Shown: positions 1-7,104 of the stretch, in pieces | Position numbering within the stretch: position 1 is the first letter of the stretch | Layout: every line of letters begins with the position of its first letter | From: Actinomyces viscosus | GTDB taxonomy: Bacteria > Bacteroidota > Bacteroidia > Flavobacteriales_D > Crocinitomicaceae | Assembly: GCA_943326975.2 (NCBI GenBank) | Contig: CALPVI020000030.1 | Span: 1 to 11,067 of the forward strand | Direction: 5' to 3' | Length of the DNA stretch: 11,067 nt | Notes under the pieces: generated by a model | Databases searched by the model: none | The model's input: the letters and a program-made list of their open reading frames with translations, nothing else | What the model was told of the DNA's origin: nothing | Made by a program: the position numbers and the translations under genes

Positions 1-2
1 GT

Positions 3-623
3 CAAAAATCAACAACTACAATAACACAATTAGACAAAAACAATACTCCTGGAATGAACTCAATTGTAAGTTCCACTCCTAAAAACTTGTTTTATGATGT
101 TGATATTCAAACAAATCCCAATGGTAATACTGGCCCTTTGAATTTCATAGAATCTACAAGTAAATTAACTGTTTTTGCTGATTTAGATTTACCTCTTGAA
201 GGATATGCTTACTGATTTCAAATGAAAGATACGCTTCCATTTGGTATGTCTAATAGTCCTGAAGAAATACAATCTGTTCTAATTAGAATTAACTCAACGA
301 ATGGATTTCCTATTAGCTTTTCAGCAAATGTATCCTTCTTAGATTCAAATAATGTAAAGTTATTTGATGTTTTCACATCTCCTGAAACAGTTTTAAAAGC
401 TGCACCTGTAAATAGTTCTGGACGTGTCACAAAAAGTGTAAATAAAATTACAGATATTGAGATTCCTAAATCTAAAATCAATCAATTGGATAATGTAAAA
501 AAAATTGTAGTAATTGGAACAGCTGCTACCACAGAGCCACAATTAACAAATGTAAAAATTTATGACAATTATAAATTAACATTAAAATTAGGTGTGAAAG
601 TTGTTCTTAAAAAAGATTTTTAA
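3..623 (+). pseudogene. C-terminal part of an unidentified Bacteroidota protein, probably surface-located, interrupted by in-frame TGA
   Basis: The frame is open from the left edge to TAA at 621-623 except for one TGA at 213-215, leaving 70 codons before it and 135 sense codons after it. Both halves read like one protein: the segment before the stop ends PLEGYAY and continues FQMKDTLPFGM, resembling a 'PL.G.A....DT..F' pattern I associate with Flavobacteriales proteins encoded next to DUF5723-type barrels. The C-terminal part (NGFPISF, VKIYDNYKLTLKLGVKV) looks beta-rich. The protein begins outside the window, so signal peptide and total length are unknown. The first ATG after the stop is at 222 and gives a 133-residue remnant with no signal peptide, so it would not be exported by itself. 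It lies 11 bp upstream of the OmpA-type gene and is probably co-transcribed with it. It may be a pseudogene, a sequencing error, or a readthrough case. Function is unknown. Confidence 0.6.
213..215 (+). other. In-frame TGA codon inside a conserved-looking reading frame
   Basis: This TGA is the only stop in an otherwise open frame from base 3 to 623. A single transition from TGG (Trp) or from CGA (Arg) would create it. About 34 tryptophan codons in the other genes are all TGG and none of those genes contains TGA, so a general TGA-to-Trp reassignment is unlikely. I see no obvious selenocysteine-type hairpin just downstream, and no slippery site that would bypass it. Confidence 0.85.
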
Positions 624-634
624 AAAAGTAAAAG

Positions 635-3028
635 ATGAATTTATCTACCATAAAAACAAAAAATATTTTATTGCTATTATTCTTTATTTCAAGTATATAT
701 AATATTTCAACAGCACAACAGAACTTTACACTTTATGGTTTAAAAGAAACCTCACAAGCGTACAATTTAAACCCAGGTTTTAGACAAAAAAATAGAGTTT
801 ACATAAGTTTACCATTAGGTTTTCAAAACATTTATTTAAATCATAGTGGATTCACTTTAAACAACTTACTTCAAAAAGGTTCAAATGATTCATTATATAT
901 AAATCCTGAAAATGCGATCAATAAAATGGCTAAATTGAATTTCATCAATCTTGAAAGTTACAATCAGATTTTGGGATTTGGATTTAAATTCAAAAAGAAT
1001 AATTTTATTTCTTTTAATGTTGCAAATAGACTAAGAACAAATTTTTCATATCCACAAGATTTATTCAAATTGATCAGTCAAGGAAATGGCTCATCTGATT
1101 TTTTAGGAAAAAGGGCATCGTTAGATGGCTTAGCAATAGACGCTTCATCATATATAGAATATGCATTGGGGTACAATAGAAATGTAAATAAAAAACTAAC
1201 TGTTGGAGGTCGTGTAAAACTACTTTCTGGAGTTGCAAATATTCATACAACAAAAAGTAAACTAGGACTATATACTGATCCAACAACGTTTGATATTACA
1301 ATCGATGGTGCGATGGCAGTGAACACTTCCAATATTTATCCGTTCATCGACACTAATAATTCAAACAACAATTTTAACATTGTCCCTTATTTAACAAATT
1401 TCAAAAACTTAGGTCTTGGACTTGATTTAGGTGGAAGTTACAAATTAACGGATAAAATTAATTTGAGTGCTAGCGTTTTAGATTTAGGTTTTATAACATG
1501 GAAATCAAATACTAAAAATTATCAATCAAAAGAAGTAAATTATACATTCAAAGGCGTTGATTTCAATAAAATCTTTTCTGACACAACTTACAACATAGGA
1601 AAAGATTTACAAGATACTACCTCAACTATCTTCTCTCAAGAAAATAATACCGATAAATATAGAACTTCACTTCACTCAAAATTTTATTTGGGAGGATCTT
1701 ATGCTTTCACAAAATGGCTTAATACAAGCTTTACAATGTCTAATGAATTCAATCGAACTCGTTATAGAGCAGGTATAGCAATTGCAGCAAATATTACATT
1801 AAGAAATTGGTTAGCAGCAAGTATTAATTATTCAATGTACGGAAGAGCATATAACAACATTGGTTTTGGATTAAGTTTAAAAGGTGGTCCAATTCAATTT
1901 TTTGTAATGTCTGACAATGTTCTTGCATTTATAAATCCTGCAAATGCTAAAAATGTTCATATCTCTACAGGTCTTAATTTTATTATCGGACCATTAAAAG
2001 ATAAGGATGAGGATGGTATAAAAGACAAAAGAGATCATTGTCCAGAATTACCAGGTGAAGAAAAGTACAAAGGATGTCCAGATAAAGATGCAGATGGTGT
2101 GATTGATACAGAAGATGAATGTCCTGATTTAGCAGGTTTAATTTTCTTAAAAGGCTGTCCAGACAAAGACAAAGATAGTATTGCCGACAAAGATGACGAT
2201 TGTCCTGAAATTGCAGGATTAAGAAAATTCAAAGGTTGTCCAGATAAAGACAACGATAGTATAATCGACTCTAAAGACGAATGTCCTGAAATAGCCGGTT
2301 TAATTGCTTTCAATGGTTGTCCTGATACTGATGGTGATGGAATTAAAGATAGCGAAGATGCTTGTCCTGAAGTTTCAGGCACACTTGTTAACCAAGGTTG
2401 TCCTGATTCAGATAATGATGGTGTTTTAGACGCAGTTGACAATTGTATTACAGTTGCAGGCCCGAAAGAAAACAATGGTTGTCCTTGGCCTGATACTGAT
2501 GCAGACGGATTATTAGATAAAGATGATAAGTGCCCTTATTTGGCTGGTCCAATCAAAAATCAAGGTTGTCCATATCAAGATACAGACGAAGATGGTATAC
2601 TTGATGATGCAGATAAATGTCCAACAGTGAAAGGTGTTTTAGAAAATAATGGTTGTCCTAAAATTGAAGAGGCAGAAAAAGAAATTTTAAAAACTGCTTT
2701 TGATAACTTAGAATTCAACACTGGAAATGCTGTAATAAAGGAAACATCTTTTGCATCATTAGATGATTTAGCAAGTCTTTTGATTAAAAAGAAAGAATGG
2801 AAATTACAAATTTCCGGACATACAGATAATGTAGGAAATGATCAAGCAAATCTTGTTCTTTCAAAAAAACGTTCAGAAGCAGTTAAGCTATATTTAACAA
2901 GTAAAGGAGTTGATACTGCTAGAATAAGTGCTTTATTCTTTGGTGAAACACAACCGCTAACAACAAATGATACTGAAGATGGTCGTAGAAAAAACAGACG
3001 TGTTGAAATGACCGTCGTTTTTCAATAA
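635..3028 (+). CDS. Outer-membrane beta-barrel protein with eight TSP3-type repeats and a C-terminal OmpA domain (DUF5723-like)
   Basis: 797 residues. A signal peptide (residues 1-27) has hydrophobic core ILLLLFFISSI and likely cleavage STA/QQ. Residues about 28-450 alternate polar and aromatic residues like an outer-membrane barrel of the DUF5723 kind (FTLYG, AYNLNPGF, ISLPLGF). Residues 456-675 hold eight repeats of the form DxDxDGxxDxxDxCP...GCP, matching calcium-binding thrombospondin type 3 repeats. Residues about 685-797 form an OmpA-like peptidoglycan-binding domain: ISGHTDNVGND, then LSKKRSEAVKLYL, GVDTARI and GRRKNRRVEM, which keeps the Asp and Arg expected to contact diaminopimelate. 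The protein probably spans the outer membrane and tethers it to the cell wall through a stiff calcium-loaded linker. The start is supported by the signal peptide directly after ATG. It is probably co-transcribed with the gene 11 bp upstream and ends at a strong hairpin. The barrel family name is from memory; the repeats and OmpA domain are clear. Confidence 0.9.
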   Translation: MNLSTIKTKNILLLLFFISSIYNISTAQQNFTLYGLKETSQAYNLNPGFRQKNRVYISLPLGFQNIYLNHSGFTLNNLLQKGSNDSLYINPENAINKMAKLNFINLESYNQILGFGFKFKKNNFISFNVANRLRTNFSYPQDLFKLISQGNGSSDFLGKRASLDGLAIDASSYIEYALGYNRNVNKKLTVGGRVKLLSGVANIHTTKSKLGLYTDPTTFDITIDGAMAVNTSNIYPFIDTNNSNNNFNIVPYLTNFKNLGLGLDLGGSYKLTDKINLSASVLDLGFITWKSNTKNYQSKEVNYTFKGVDFNKIFSDTTYNIGKDLQDTTSTIFSQENNTDKYRTSLHSKFYLGGSYAFTKWLNTSFTMSNEFNRTRYRAGIAIAANITLRNWLAASINYSMYGRAYNNIGFGLSLKGGPIQFFVMSDNVLAFINPANAKNVHISTGLNFIIGPLKDKDEDGIKDKRDHCPELPGEEKYKGCPDKDADGVIDTEDECPDLAGLIFLKGCPDKDKDSIADKDDDCPEIAGLRKFKGCPDKDNDSIIDSKDECPEIAGLIAFNGCPDTDGDGIKDSEDACPEVSGTLVNQGCPDSDNDGVLDAVDNCITVAGPKENNGCPWPDTDADGLLDKDDKCPYLAGPIKNQGCPYQDTDEDGILDDADKCPTVKGVLENNGCPKIEEAEKEILKTAFDNLEFNTGNAVIKETSFASLDDLASLLIKKKEWKLQISGHTDNVGNDQANLVLSKKRSEAVKLYLTSKGVDTARISALFFGETQPLTTNDTEDGRRKNRRVEMTVVFQ
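2000..2659 (+). repeat. Eight tandem TSP3-type coding repeats (about 81 bp each)
   Basis: Eight tandem units encode residues 456-675 of the OmpA-type protein. Units 1-5 and 8 are 27 residues (81 bp); units 6 and 7 are 29 residues because of two extra residues after GCP (WP and YQ). Each unit starts with an Asp-rich loop (DKDEDG, DKDADG, DTDGDG and so on) and carries two cysteines, in a (N/D/K/E/A/H)C(P/I) position and in GCP. Units 3 and 4 have Ser where the loop Gly normally lies (DKDKDS, DKDNDS). Unit 6 has CIT in place of CPE. DNA identity between units is moderate, so these are old protein repeats and not a recent expansion. Confidence 0.9.
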
Positions 3029-3034
3029 AAGTTA

Positions 3035-3066
3035 AAAGTCGGTAAAATTTTACCGACTTTCTTTTG
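3035..3066 (+). terminator. Rho-independent terminator of the OmpA-type gene
   Basis: A perfect palindrome begins 7 bp after the stop codon: AAAGTCGGTAAAA at 3035-3047 followed directly by its exact reverse complement at 3048-3060. A T-rich tract runs on from 3058 (TTTCTTTTG and further T runs). The central AAAATTTT would form the loop, leaving a GTCGG/CCGAC core. It separates the OmpA-type gene from lnt. Confidence 0.85.
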
Positions 3067-3094
3067 TCTTTTACTTTAATAGCAAGAATTAATA

Positions 3095-3102
3095 TATTTT
3101 TG
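3095..3102 (+). promoter_or_regulatory. Candidate Bacteroidota -7 promoter box for lnt
   Basis: TATTTTTG matches the Bacteroidota sigma-ABfr -7 consensus TAnnTTTG. It ends only 4 bp before the lnt ATG, so the transcript would be leaderless or nearly so. I see no well-spaced TTTG -33 element; the nearest one (3063-3066) is 28 bp upstream instead of about 20. In AT-rich DNA such a match can occur by chance. Confidence 0.4.
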
Positions 3103-3106
3103 TGAT

Positions 3107-4711
3107 ATGAAAGAGATTACAAGATTAAACAGGTATATTTTAAGTATTCTATCAGGTTTTATACTTTTCATTTCCTTTCCATATACAGGAAGTTTAACTT
3201 TTCTTTCATTTTTTGCTTGGATTCCCTTATTAATTGTTGAGCAATATATCACTTCAAAAAAATATAGATCTTCAAAAATATACATTCATGCTTTTATAGC
3301 ATTCTTTATCTATAATTTAGGTTCAACCTGGTGGATTTGGAATGCAAGTGAAGGTGGAGCCATTTTTGCCATTGTCTTAAATGCACTAATAATGGCATTC
3401 GTTTTTTATATCTACCATATCGTAAAAAAAACATTAGCTCCATCAACAGGAACATATCTTTTACCAATTTTTTGGATTGCTTTTGAATTTATACATTACC
3501 ATTGGGAATTATCTTACCCTTGGTTAAATCTTGGAAATGTATTTTCTATTTTGCCAGAAACAGTTCAATGGTACTCTATTACAGGAGTTTTAGGTGGTAC
3601 TTTATGGATATTGATTACAAATATTTTACTCTTCAATTTTTTATACAGAACATTTATAACTCAGCACAATTGGAAAAAAGAAGTTAAATTTATAGTAGCA
3701 GGAATTAGTAGTCTCATAATACCCGTAATTATATCTTTGTATATATATTCAAACTACAAAGAAGAAAAAAATCCAATCGAAATTGTTGCAATTCAACCTA
3801 ATGTAGACCCATACAATGAAAAATTTTACACTGATTTACATTCTCAACTCGATAAATTATTTGATGAAGCCGATAAAAAAATAACAAAAAATACAGACTT
3901 TGTTTTAGCACCTGAAACAGCTATTAGTAGCACTTTTTATGAAGAGGAAACAAAACAATTACCCTTTTATCAATATATAAATGAACGTACTATAAACTGG
4001 GGAAAAACGCTTTTATTAACAGGTGCATCAACTGCACGATTTTTTACATACAAAAACTCTCACGCATCACTTCCTGTCACAGGAGGACCTGGATTTATAG
4101 AATACTATAATTCTTCATTGTTAATTAACAATTTTAAACAACCTGTATTCATTCATAAATCTAAATTAGTTTTAGGTGTAGAAAAAATACCATTTTCAAG
4201 ATGGATTCCTTGGTTAGAAGAATTATCAATAAAAAACGGAGGAACTTCAGGTACGTTAGGAATTGAAAAAGAACCTAAAAATTACATAACTAAGACTTGC
4301 ACATTTGGACCATGTATCTGTTATGAATCTATTTATGGTGAATTCATTGCTAAACAATGTAAAAAAGGAAATGAAGCTCTTTTTATTATTACAAATGACG
4401 GATGGTGGGGTGATACTCCTGGATACAAACAACACGCAAGTTTTGCTCGTTTAAGGGCTATTGAAAACAGAAGAAGTATTGCACGTTCCGCAAACACAGG
4501 AATAAGTTGCTTTATCAATCAACGCGGAGATGTATCTCAAGCTACTAAATGGTGGGTGCCAACAGCAATTAATGGAGTAATAAACAAAAATAGAAAAACT
4601 ACTTTTTACACTGAAAATGGTGATTTAATTGGTGAAACGCTGGCAATAATGTCTGTTTTACTTTTAGGTTTTGGCTTATTCAAAAAAACAAAAAAATTGA
4701 TTGGGAAATAA
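3107..4711 (+). CDS. lnt: Apolipoprotein N-acyltransferase Lnt
   Basis: 534 residues. Lnt transfers an acyl chain from phospholipid to the N-terminal cysteine of apolipoproteins at the outer face of the inner membrane, the last step of lipoprotein maturation. The N-terminal 215 residues carry about seven hydrophobic segments (for example ILSILSGFILFISFP, GAIFAIVLNALIMAFVFYIY, IVAGISSLIIPVIISLYIYS), and one more lies near the C-terminus (LAIMSVLLLGFGLF). Between them is a nitrilase-fold domain starting at EIVAIQPNVDPYNEKF. The catalytic triad is visible: Glu270 in LAPETAI, Lys351 in HKSKLVLGVEKIPF and Cys405 in CICYESIYGEF; the NDGWWGDTPGYKQH segment is also typical. Length fits the family. 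It stands alone between a terminator upstream and convergent pdxJ downstream. The only nearby promoter box lies 4 bp before the ATG. Confidence 0.95.
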   Translation: MKEITRLNRYILSILSGFILFISFPYTGSLTFLSFFAWIPLLIVEQYITSKKYRSSKIYIHAFIAFFIYNLGSTWWIWNASEGGAIFAIVLNALIMAFVFYIYHIVKKTLAPSTGTYLLPIFWIAFEFIHYHWELSYPWLNLGNVFSILPETVQWYSITGVLGGTLWILITNILLFNFLYRTFITQHNWKKEVKFIVAGISSLIIPVIISLYIYSNYKEEKNPIEIVAIQPNVDPYNEKFYTDLHSQLDKLFDEADKKITKNTDFVLAPETAISSTFYEEETKQLPFYQYINERTINWGKTLLLTGASTARFFTYKNSHASLPVTGGPGFIEYYNSSLLINNFKQPVFIHKSKLVLGVEKIPFSRWIPWLEELSIKNGGTSGTLGIEKEPKNYITKTCTFGPCICYESIYGEFIAKQCKKGNEALFIITNDGWWGDTPGYKQHASFARLRAIENRRSIARSANTGISCFINQRGDVSQATKWWVPTAINGVINKNRKTTFYTENGDLIGETLAIMSVLLLGFGLFKKTKKLIGK

Positions 4712-4719
4712 ATTCCCAA
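4701..4719 (-). terminator. Hairpin between convergent lnt and pdxJ, with the T tract on the pdxJ side
   Basis: TTGGGAA at 4701-4707 pairs with TTCCCAA at 4713-4719 around a 5-base loop, and overlaps the lnt stop codon at 4709-4711. Read on the minus strand, the hairpin is followed by a long T tract (complement of the A runs at about 4681-4696), as expected of an intrinsic terminator for pdxJ. On the plus strand the downstream sequence is not T-rich, so its value for lnt is doubtful. The minus-strand T tract lies inside the lnt coding region. Confidence 0.7.
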
Positions 4720-4733
4720 CCAATACTATTCTA

Positions 4734-5447
4734 TTACAACAATAAAAATTTATATCGTTGAATTGTATTTTCTAAACCAAAGTACAATGCATCTGAGATC
4801 AAAGCATGACCTATCGAAACTTCTAATAATTCAGGAATTTGTGATTTAAAAAACTTCAAATTTTCTAAACTTAAATCATGACCTGCATTTATTCCTAAAC
4901 CTAATTCAGTTGCTAATTTTGCTGCTGCAACATACTCTTTAATCGCTTTTTCAGGATTTAAAGGGAATTCTTCTGCAAACGGTCCTGTGTAAAACTCAAT
5001 TCGGTCAACACCTGACTTTGCTGCAAACTCAATATTTTCTAAATTGGTATCTATAAAAATTGAACTTCTTACTCCTTGCTCTTTAAATTGTTGAACTAAA
5101 TCAGTTAACAAAGATAGATTTGATTTGGTATCCCAGCCTGCATTTGAAGTTAACACATGAGGTGGATCAGGAACCAATGTCGCTTGTGCTGGTCTAATTT
5201 CATTGATAATTTTCAAAAAACGTTGATCTGGATAACCTTCAATATTAAATTCTGTTTTAACAATTTTTGACAAATCATATACATCTTGAGTGGTGATATG
5301 TCTTTCATCGGGTCTTGGATGAACCGTAATTCCCTCTGCTCCAAAACGTTCACAGTCAATCGCAACTTGAACAACATTTGGAGTATTCCCCCCTCTTGCA
5401 TTTCTAATTGTTGCTATTTTATTAATATTAACACTTAACTTTGTCAT
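4734..5447 (-). CDS. pdxJ: Pyridoxine 5'-phosphate synthase PdxJ
   Basis: 237 residues from the chosen start. PdxJ condenses 3-amino-2-oxopropyl phosphate with 1-deoxy-D-xylulose 5-phosphate to make pyridoxine 5'-phosphate in the DXP-dependent vitamin B6 pathway, in the cytoplasm. Family motifs run the length of the protein: LSVNINKIATIRNARGG at the start, CERFGAEGITVHPRPDERHI, NIEGYP, TLVPDPP, FIDTNLENIEFAAKSG, IEFYTGPFA, LGINAGHDLSLENL and the C-terminal EVSIGHALISDALYFGL. The ATG at 5447 (MTKLSVNINKI) matches the usual start; an in-frame ATG at 5471 would add eight basic residues (MKRKKLDF) and would lie at or upstream of the likely transcription start. It is divergent from the CBS gene (66 bp apart) and convergent with lnt. 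Confidence 0.95.
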   Translation of the reverse strand: MTKLSVNINKIATIRNARGGNTPNVVQVAIDCERFGAEGITVHPRPDERHITTQDVYDLSKIVKTEFNIEGYPDQRFLKIINEIRPAQATLVPDPPHVLTSNAGWDTKSNLSLLTDLVQQFKEQGVRSSIFIDTNLENIEFAAKSGVDRIEFYTGPFAEEFPLNPEKAIKEYVAAAKLATELGLGINAGHDLSLENLKFFKSQIPELLEVSIGHALISDALYFGLENTIQRYKFLLL

Positions 5448-5468
5448 AAAATCGAGTTTTTTCCGTTT

Positions 5469-5476
5469 CAAAAGTA
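5469..5476 (-). promoter_or_regulatory. Candidate -7 promoter box for pdxJ
   Basis: Read on the minus strand, TACTTTTG matches TAnnTTTG exactly and lies 21 bp before the pdxJ start at 5447. Transcription would begin near 5462, giving a leader of about 15 bases. No clear -33 TTTG is seen at the right distance. Confidence 0.5.
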
Positions 5477-5513
5477 CATACTTAGCGAGTAATTTACTAA
5501 TTTGGCAACAACA

Positions 5514-6176
5514 ATGAGAGCAATAGAATTAATAACAGAAGAGATTCCTCCGCTAACTCACACAGATACAGGTGAAAAAGCATTAAGATGGATGGACGAA
5601 TTTAAAGTTTCGCATTTACCTGTCTTAAAAAATGGCAACTTTGTTGGAGTCATTTCAGAATCAGATATAATGGATAAAATGGATGTTGATCAAACACTTG
5701 ATGTTTTGTTCGATCATCTACCACGCCCATATGTATATGCCAACGCTCACATTTATGAAGTTTTGGCTAAAATTTCAGAACATAAACTAACAATTTTACC
5801 TATTTTAGGCGAGAATGATCAATATTTGGGTTGTACTACAATTCATCATCTTATTACTCAAATAGCAAATACTGGAAGTATTAAAGAAACAGGAGGTATT
5901 ATTGTACTGGAAGTAAATAGAATTGATTATTCAATGGCACAAATTGCGCAAATTGTTGAAAGTAATAGCGCTAAAATTTTAAGTTCTTACATCATGTCTT
6001 CTCCTGATTCAAATAAATTAGAAGTAACTTTAAAGATTAATTTAATTGAATTAGATAGAATTATACGTACGTTCGAAAGATATGACTATACAATAAAAGC
6101 ATCTTATCAAAAAAGTAATGGCGATGATGATATTCAATTTCGATTTGATGCATTGATGAATTATCTCAATCTCTAA
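5514..6176 (+). CDS. CBS-pair protein with C-terminal ACT-like domain (AcuB-like)
   Basis: 220 residues. Two CBS motifs lie at about residues 5-57 (ITEEIPPLTHTDTGEKALRW, HLPVLKNGNFVGVISESDIM) and 70-120 (YANAHIYEVL, LTILPILGENDQYLGCTT). From about residue 130 the sequence (GGIIVLEVNRIDYSMAQIAQ, then ILSSYIMSS, LEVTLKINLIELDRIIRTFE) has the beta-alpha-beta look of an ACT domain, the arrangement seen in AcuB-type proteins. CBS pairs commonly bind adenine nucleotides; the ligand here is unknown. The ATG at 5514 (MRAIELI) matches the usual start of such proteins; a TTG at 5502 would add MATT. The gene ends 3 bp before nadK, so the two are almost certainly one transcript, and a regulatory link to NADP supply is a reasonable guess only. 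Confidence 0.85.
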   Translation: MRAIELITEEIPPLTHTDTGEKALRWMDEFKVSHLPVLKNGNFVGVISESDIMDKMDVDQTLDVLFDHLPRPYVYANAHIYEVLAKISEHKLTILPILGENDQYLGCTTIHHLITQIANTGSIKETGGIIVLEVNRIDYSMAQIAQIVESNSAKILSSYIMSSPDSNKLEVTLKINLIELDRIIRTFERYDYTIKASYQKSNGDDDIQFRFDALMNYLNL

Positions 6177-6179
6177 TGT

Positions 6180-7058
6180 ATGAATGTTGCAATCTACGGT
6201 AGAAAATTAAATAAACAGAATTCAACACACTTTTTAGAATTCCTAAAAATTTTAGAAAATTTTGGTTGGAACCCTATAATAGAGCGCGATTTAAAAGATC
6301 AATTAGTCAAAAAAATTGGTATATCTGATAAATATGATGAATTCCATTCAAGCGAGGAATTTAAATCAGGTATTGATCTTGCTTTTAGCATTGGTGGTGA
6401 TGGAACATTCATAAAAACAGTAAGTTACATCCGAGACTCTGGCGTCCCTATTCTTGGAATTAACAATGGTCGTTTAGGTTTTTTAGCAAATATTTCTACT
6501 GATCAATTAGAAGAAACAATGGATTTGGTTAAAAATAAACAATATGATTACCAAAAACGTTCTTTATTAAAGGTTGAAACAGAAAGAAATATTTTTGGTG
6601 ATAACAATATTGCTCTTAATGAAGTTTCTCTTCATAAAAAAGATACTGCCTCAATGATTACTGTACATGTTTCATTAGACGATAAATACCTAAATTCTTA
6701 TTGGGCAGATGGTTTGATTGTCGGAACACCAACAGGATCAACAGCTTACAATTTAAGTTGCGGAGGTCCAATTGTAACTCCCGGTTGTCAAATACACTTA
6801 CTAACTCCTATTGCACCACATAATTTAAATGTGAGACCAATGGTTGTTCCCGATCATTTACCGATTAAATTAAGTGTTGAAGGACGTGAAAGAAAATACC
6901 TAATTAGTATCGACGGAACTTCGCTTAATATTTCTCAAGGAGAAGAAGTTAGAGTTGTAAAAGCCGATTTTATGATTAATGTAATCAAATTTGAAGACAA
7001 CAACTTTTTAGATACTATACGAAATAAAATGCTCTGGGGTATAGACAAACGAAATTAA
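6180..7058 (+). CDS. nadK: NAD kinase
   Basis: 292 residues. It phosphorylates NAD with ATP (or polyphosphate in some members) to give NADP in the cytoplasm. The signature GGDGT is at residues 72-76 within SIGGDGTFIKTV, followed by GINNGRLGFLA; the NE motif is at 147-148 (LNEVSLHK) and GTPTGSTAY at 182-190, then LSCGGPIV and LTPIAPHNLNVRPMVVP. All the nucleotide-binding and catalytic parts of the NAD kinase family are present and the length is normal. The ATG start lies 3 bp after the CBS gene stop, suggesting translational coupling. The gene ends 46 bp before the isomerase gene, which seems to have its own promoter box. Confidence 0.96.
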   Translation: MNVAIYGRKLNKQNSTHFLEFLKILENFGWNPIIERDLKDQLVKKIGISDKYDEFHSSEEFKSGIDLAFSIGGDGTFIKTVSYIRDSGVPILGINNGRLGFLANISTDQLEETMDLVKNKQYDYQKRSLLKVETERNIFGDNNIALNEVSLHKKDTASMITVHVSLDDKYLNSYWADGLIVGTPTGSTAYNLSCGGPIVTPGCQIHLLTPIAPHNLNVRPMVVPDHLPIKLSVEGRERKYLISIDGTSLNISQGEEVRVVKADFMINVIKFEDNNFLDTIRNKMLWGIDKRN

Positions 7059-7067
7059 GAATGGTAT

Positions 7068-7075
7068 TATTTTTG
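7068..7075 (+). promoter_or_regulatory. Candidate -7 promoter box for the dual isomerase gene
   Basis: TATTTTTG matches TAnnTTTG and lies 29 bp upstream of the ATG at 7105, leaving a leader of about 25 A-rich bases. No clear -33 element is present, so the gene could also be read through from nadK. Confidence 0.4.
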
Positions 7076-7104
7076 AATAACAAATAAAAACAACTCAAAT
7101 AAAT

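Noticed and set aside
213..215. TGA read as tryptophan through a changed genetic code
   Set aside because: About 34 Trp codons in the other genes are all TGG and none of those genes contains an in-frame TGA; true reassignment would show TGA throughout AT-rich genes.
213..260. Selenocysteine insertion at the TGA
   Set aside because: No stable hairpin with a suitable apical loop is evident just after the codon, and the surrounding sequence does not resemble a known selenoprotein.
1074..1286. Short minus-strand open frame inside the barrel region
   Set aside because: Shadow of the plus-strand gene with no family resemblance; similar shadows at 218-481, 3076-3285, 4333-4518, 5213-5401, 9201-9389 and 9463-9678 (minus) and 3502-3687 (plus) were dismissed for the same reason.
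2035..2475. Open frame of 146 codons on the minus strand
   Set aside because: It lies antisense to the TSP3 repeats, and its repeated SLSGQP pattern is the mirror of the coding repeats; no start context or family resemblance.
2000..2659. Regular DNA periodicity of about 81 bp, like a CRISPR or satellite array
   Set aside because: The period follows the protein repeat in frame, units are diverged at the DNA level, and there are no unique spacers between identical repeats.
5494..5504. TAATTTG as a -7 promoter box for the CBS gene
   Set aside because: It has only one base between TA and TTTG instead of two, so it does not fit the consensus; the CBS-nadK promoter remains unlocated.
5502..5513. 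TTG start for the CBS-ACT protein
   Set aside because: The ATG 12 bases downstream gives the typical N-terminus of the family, and the extra MATT adds nothing recognisable.
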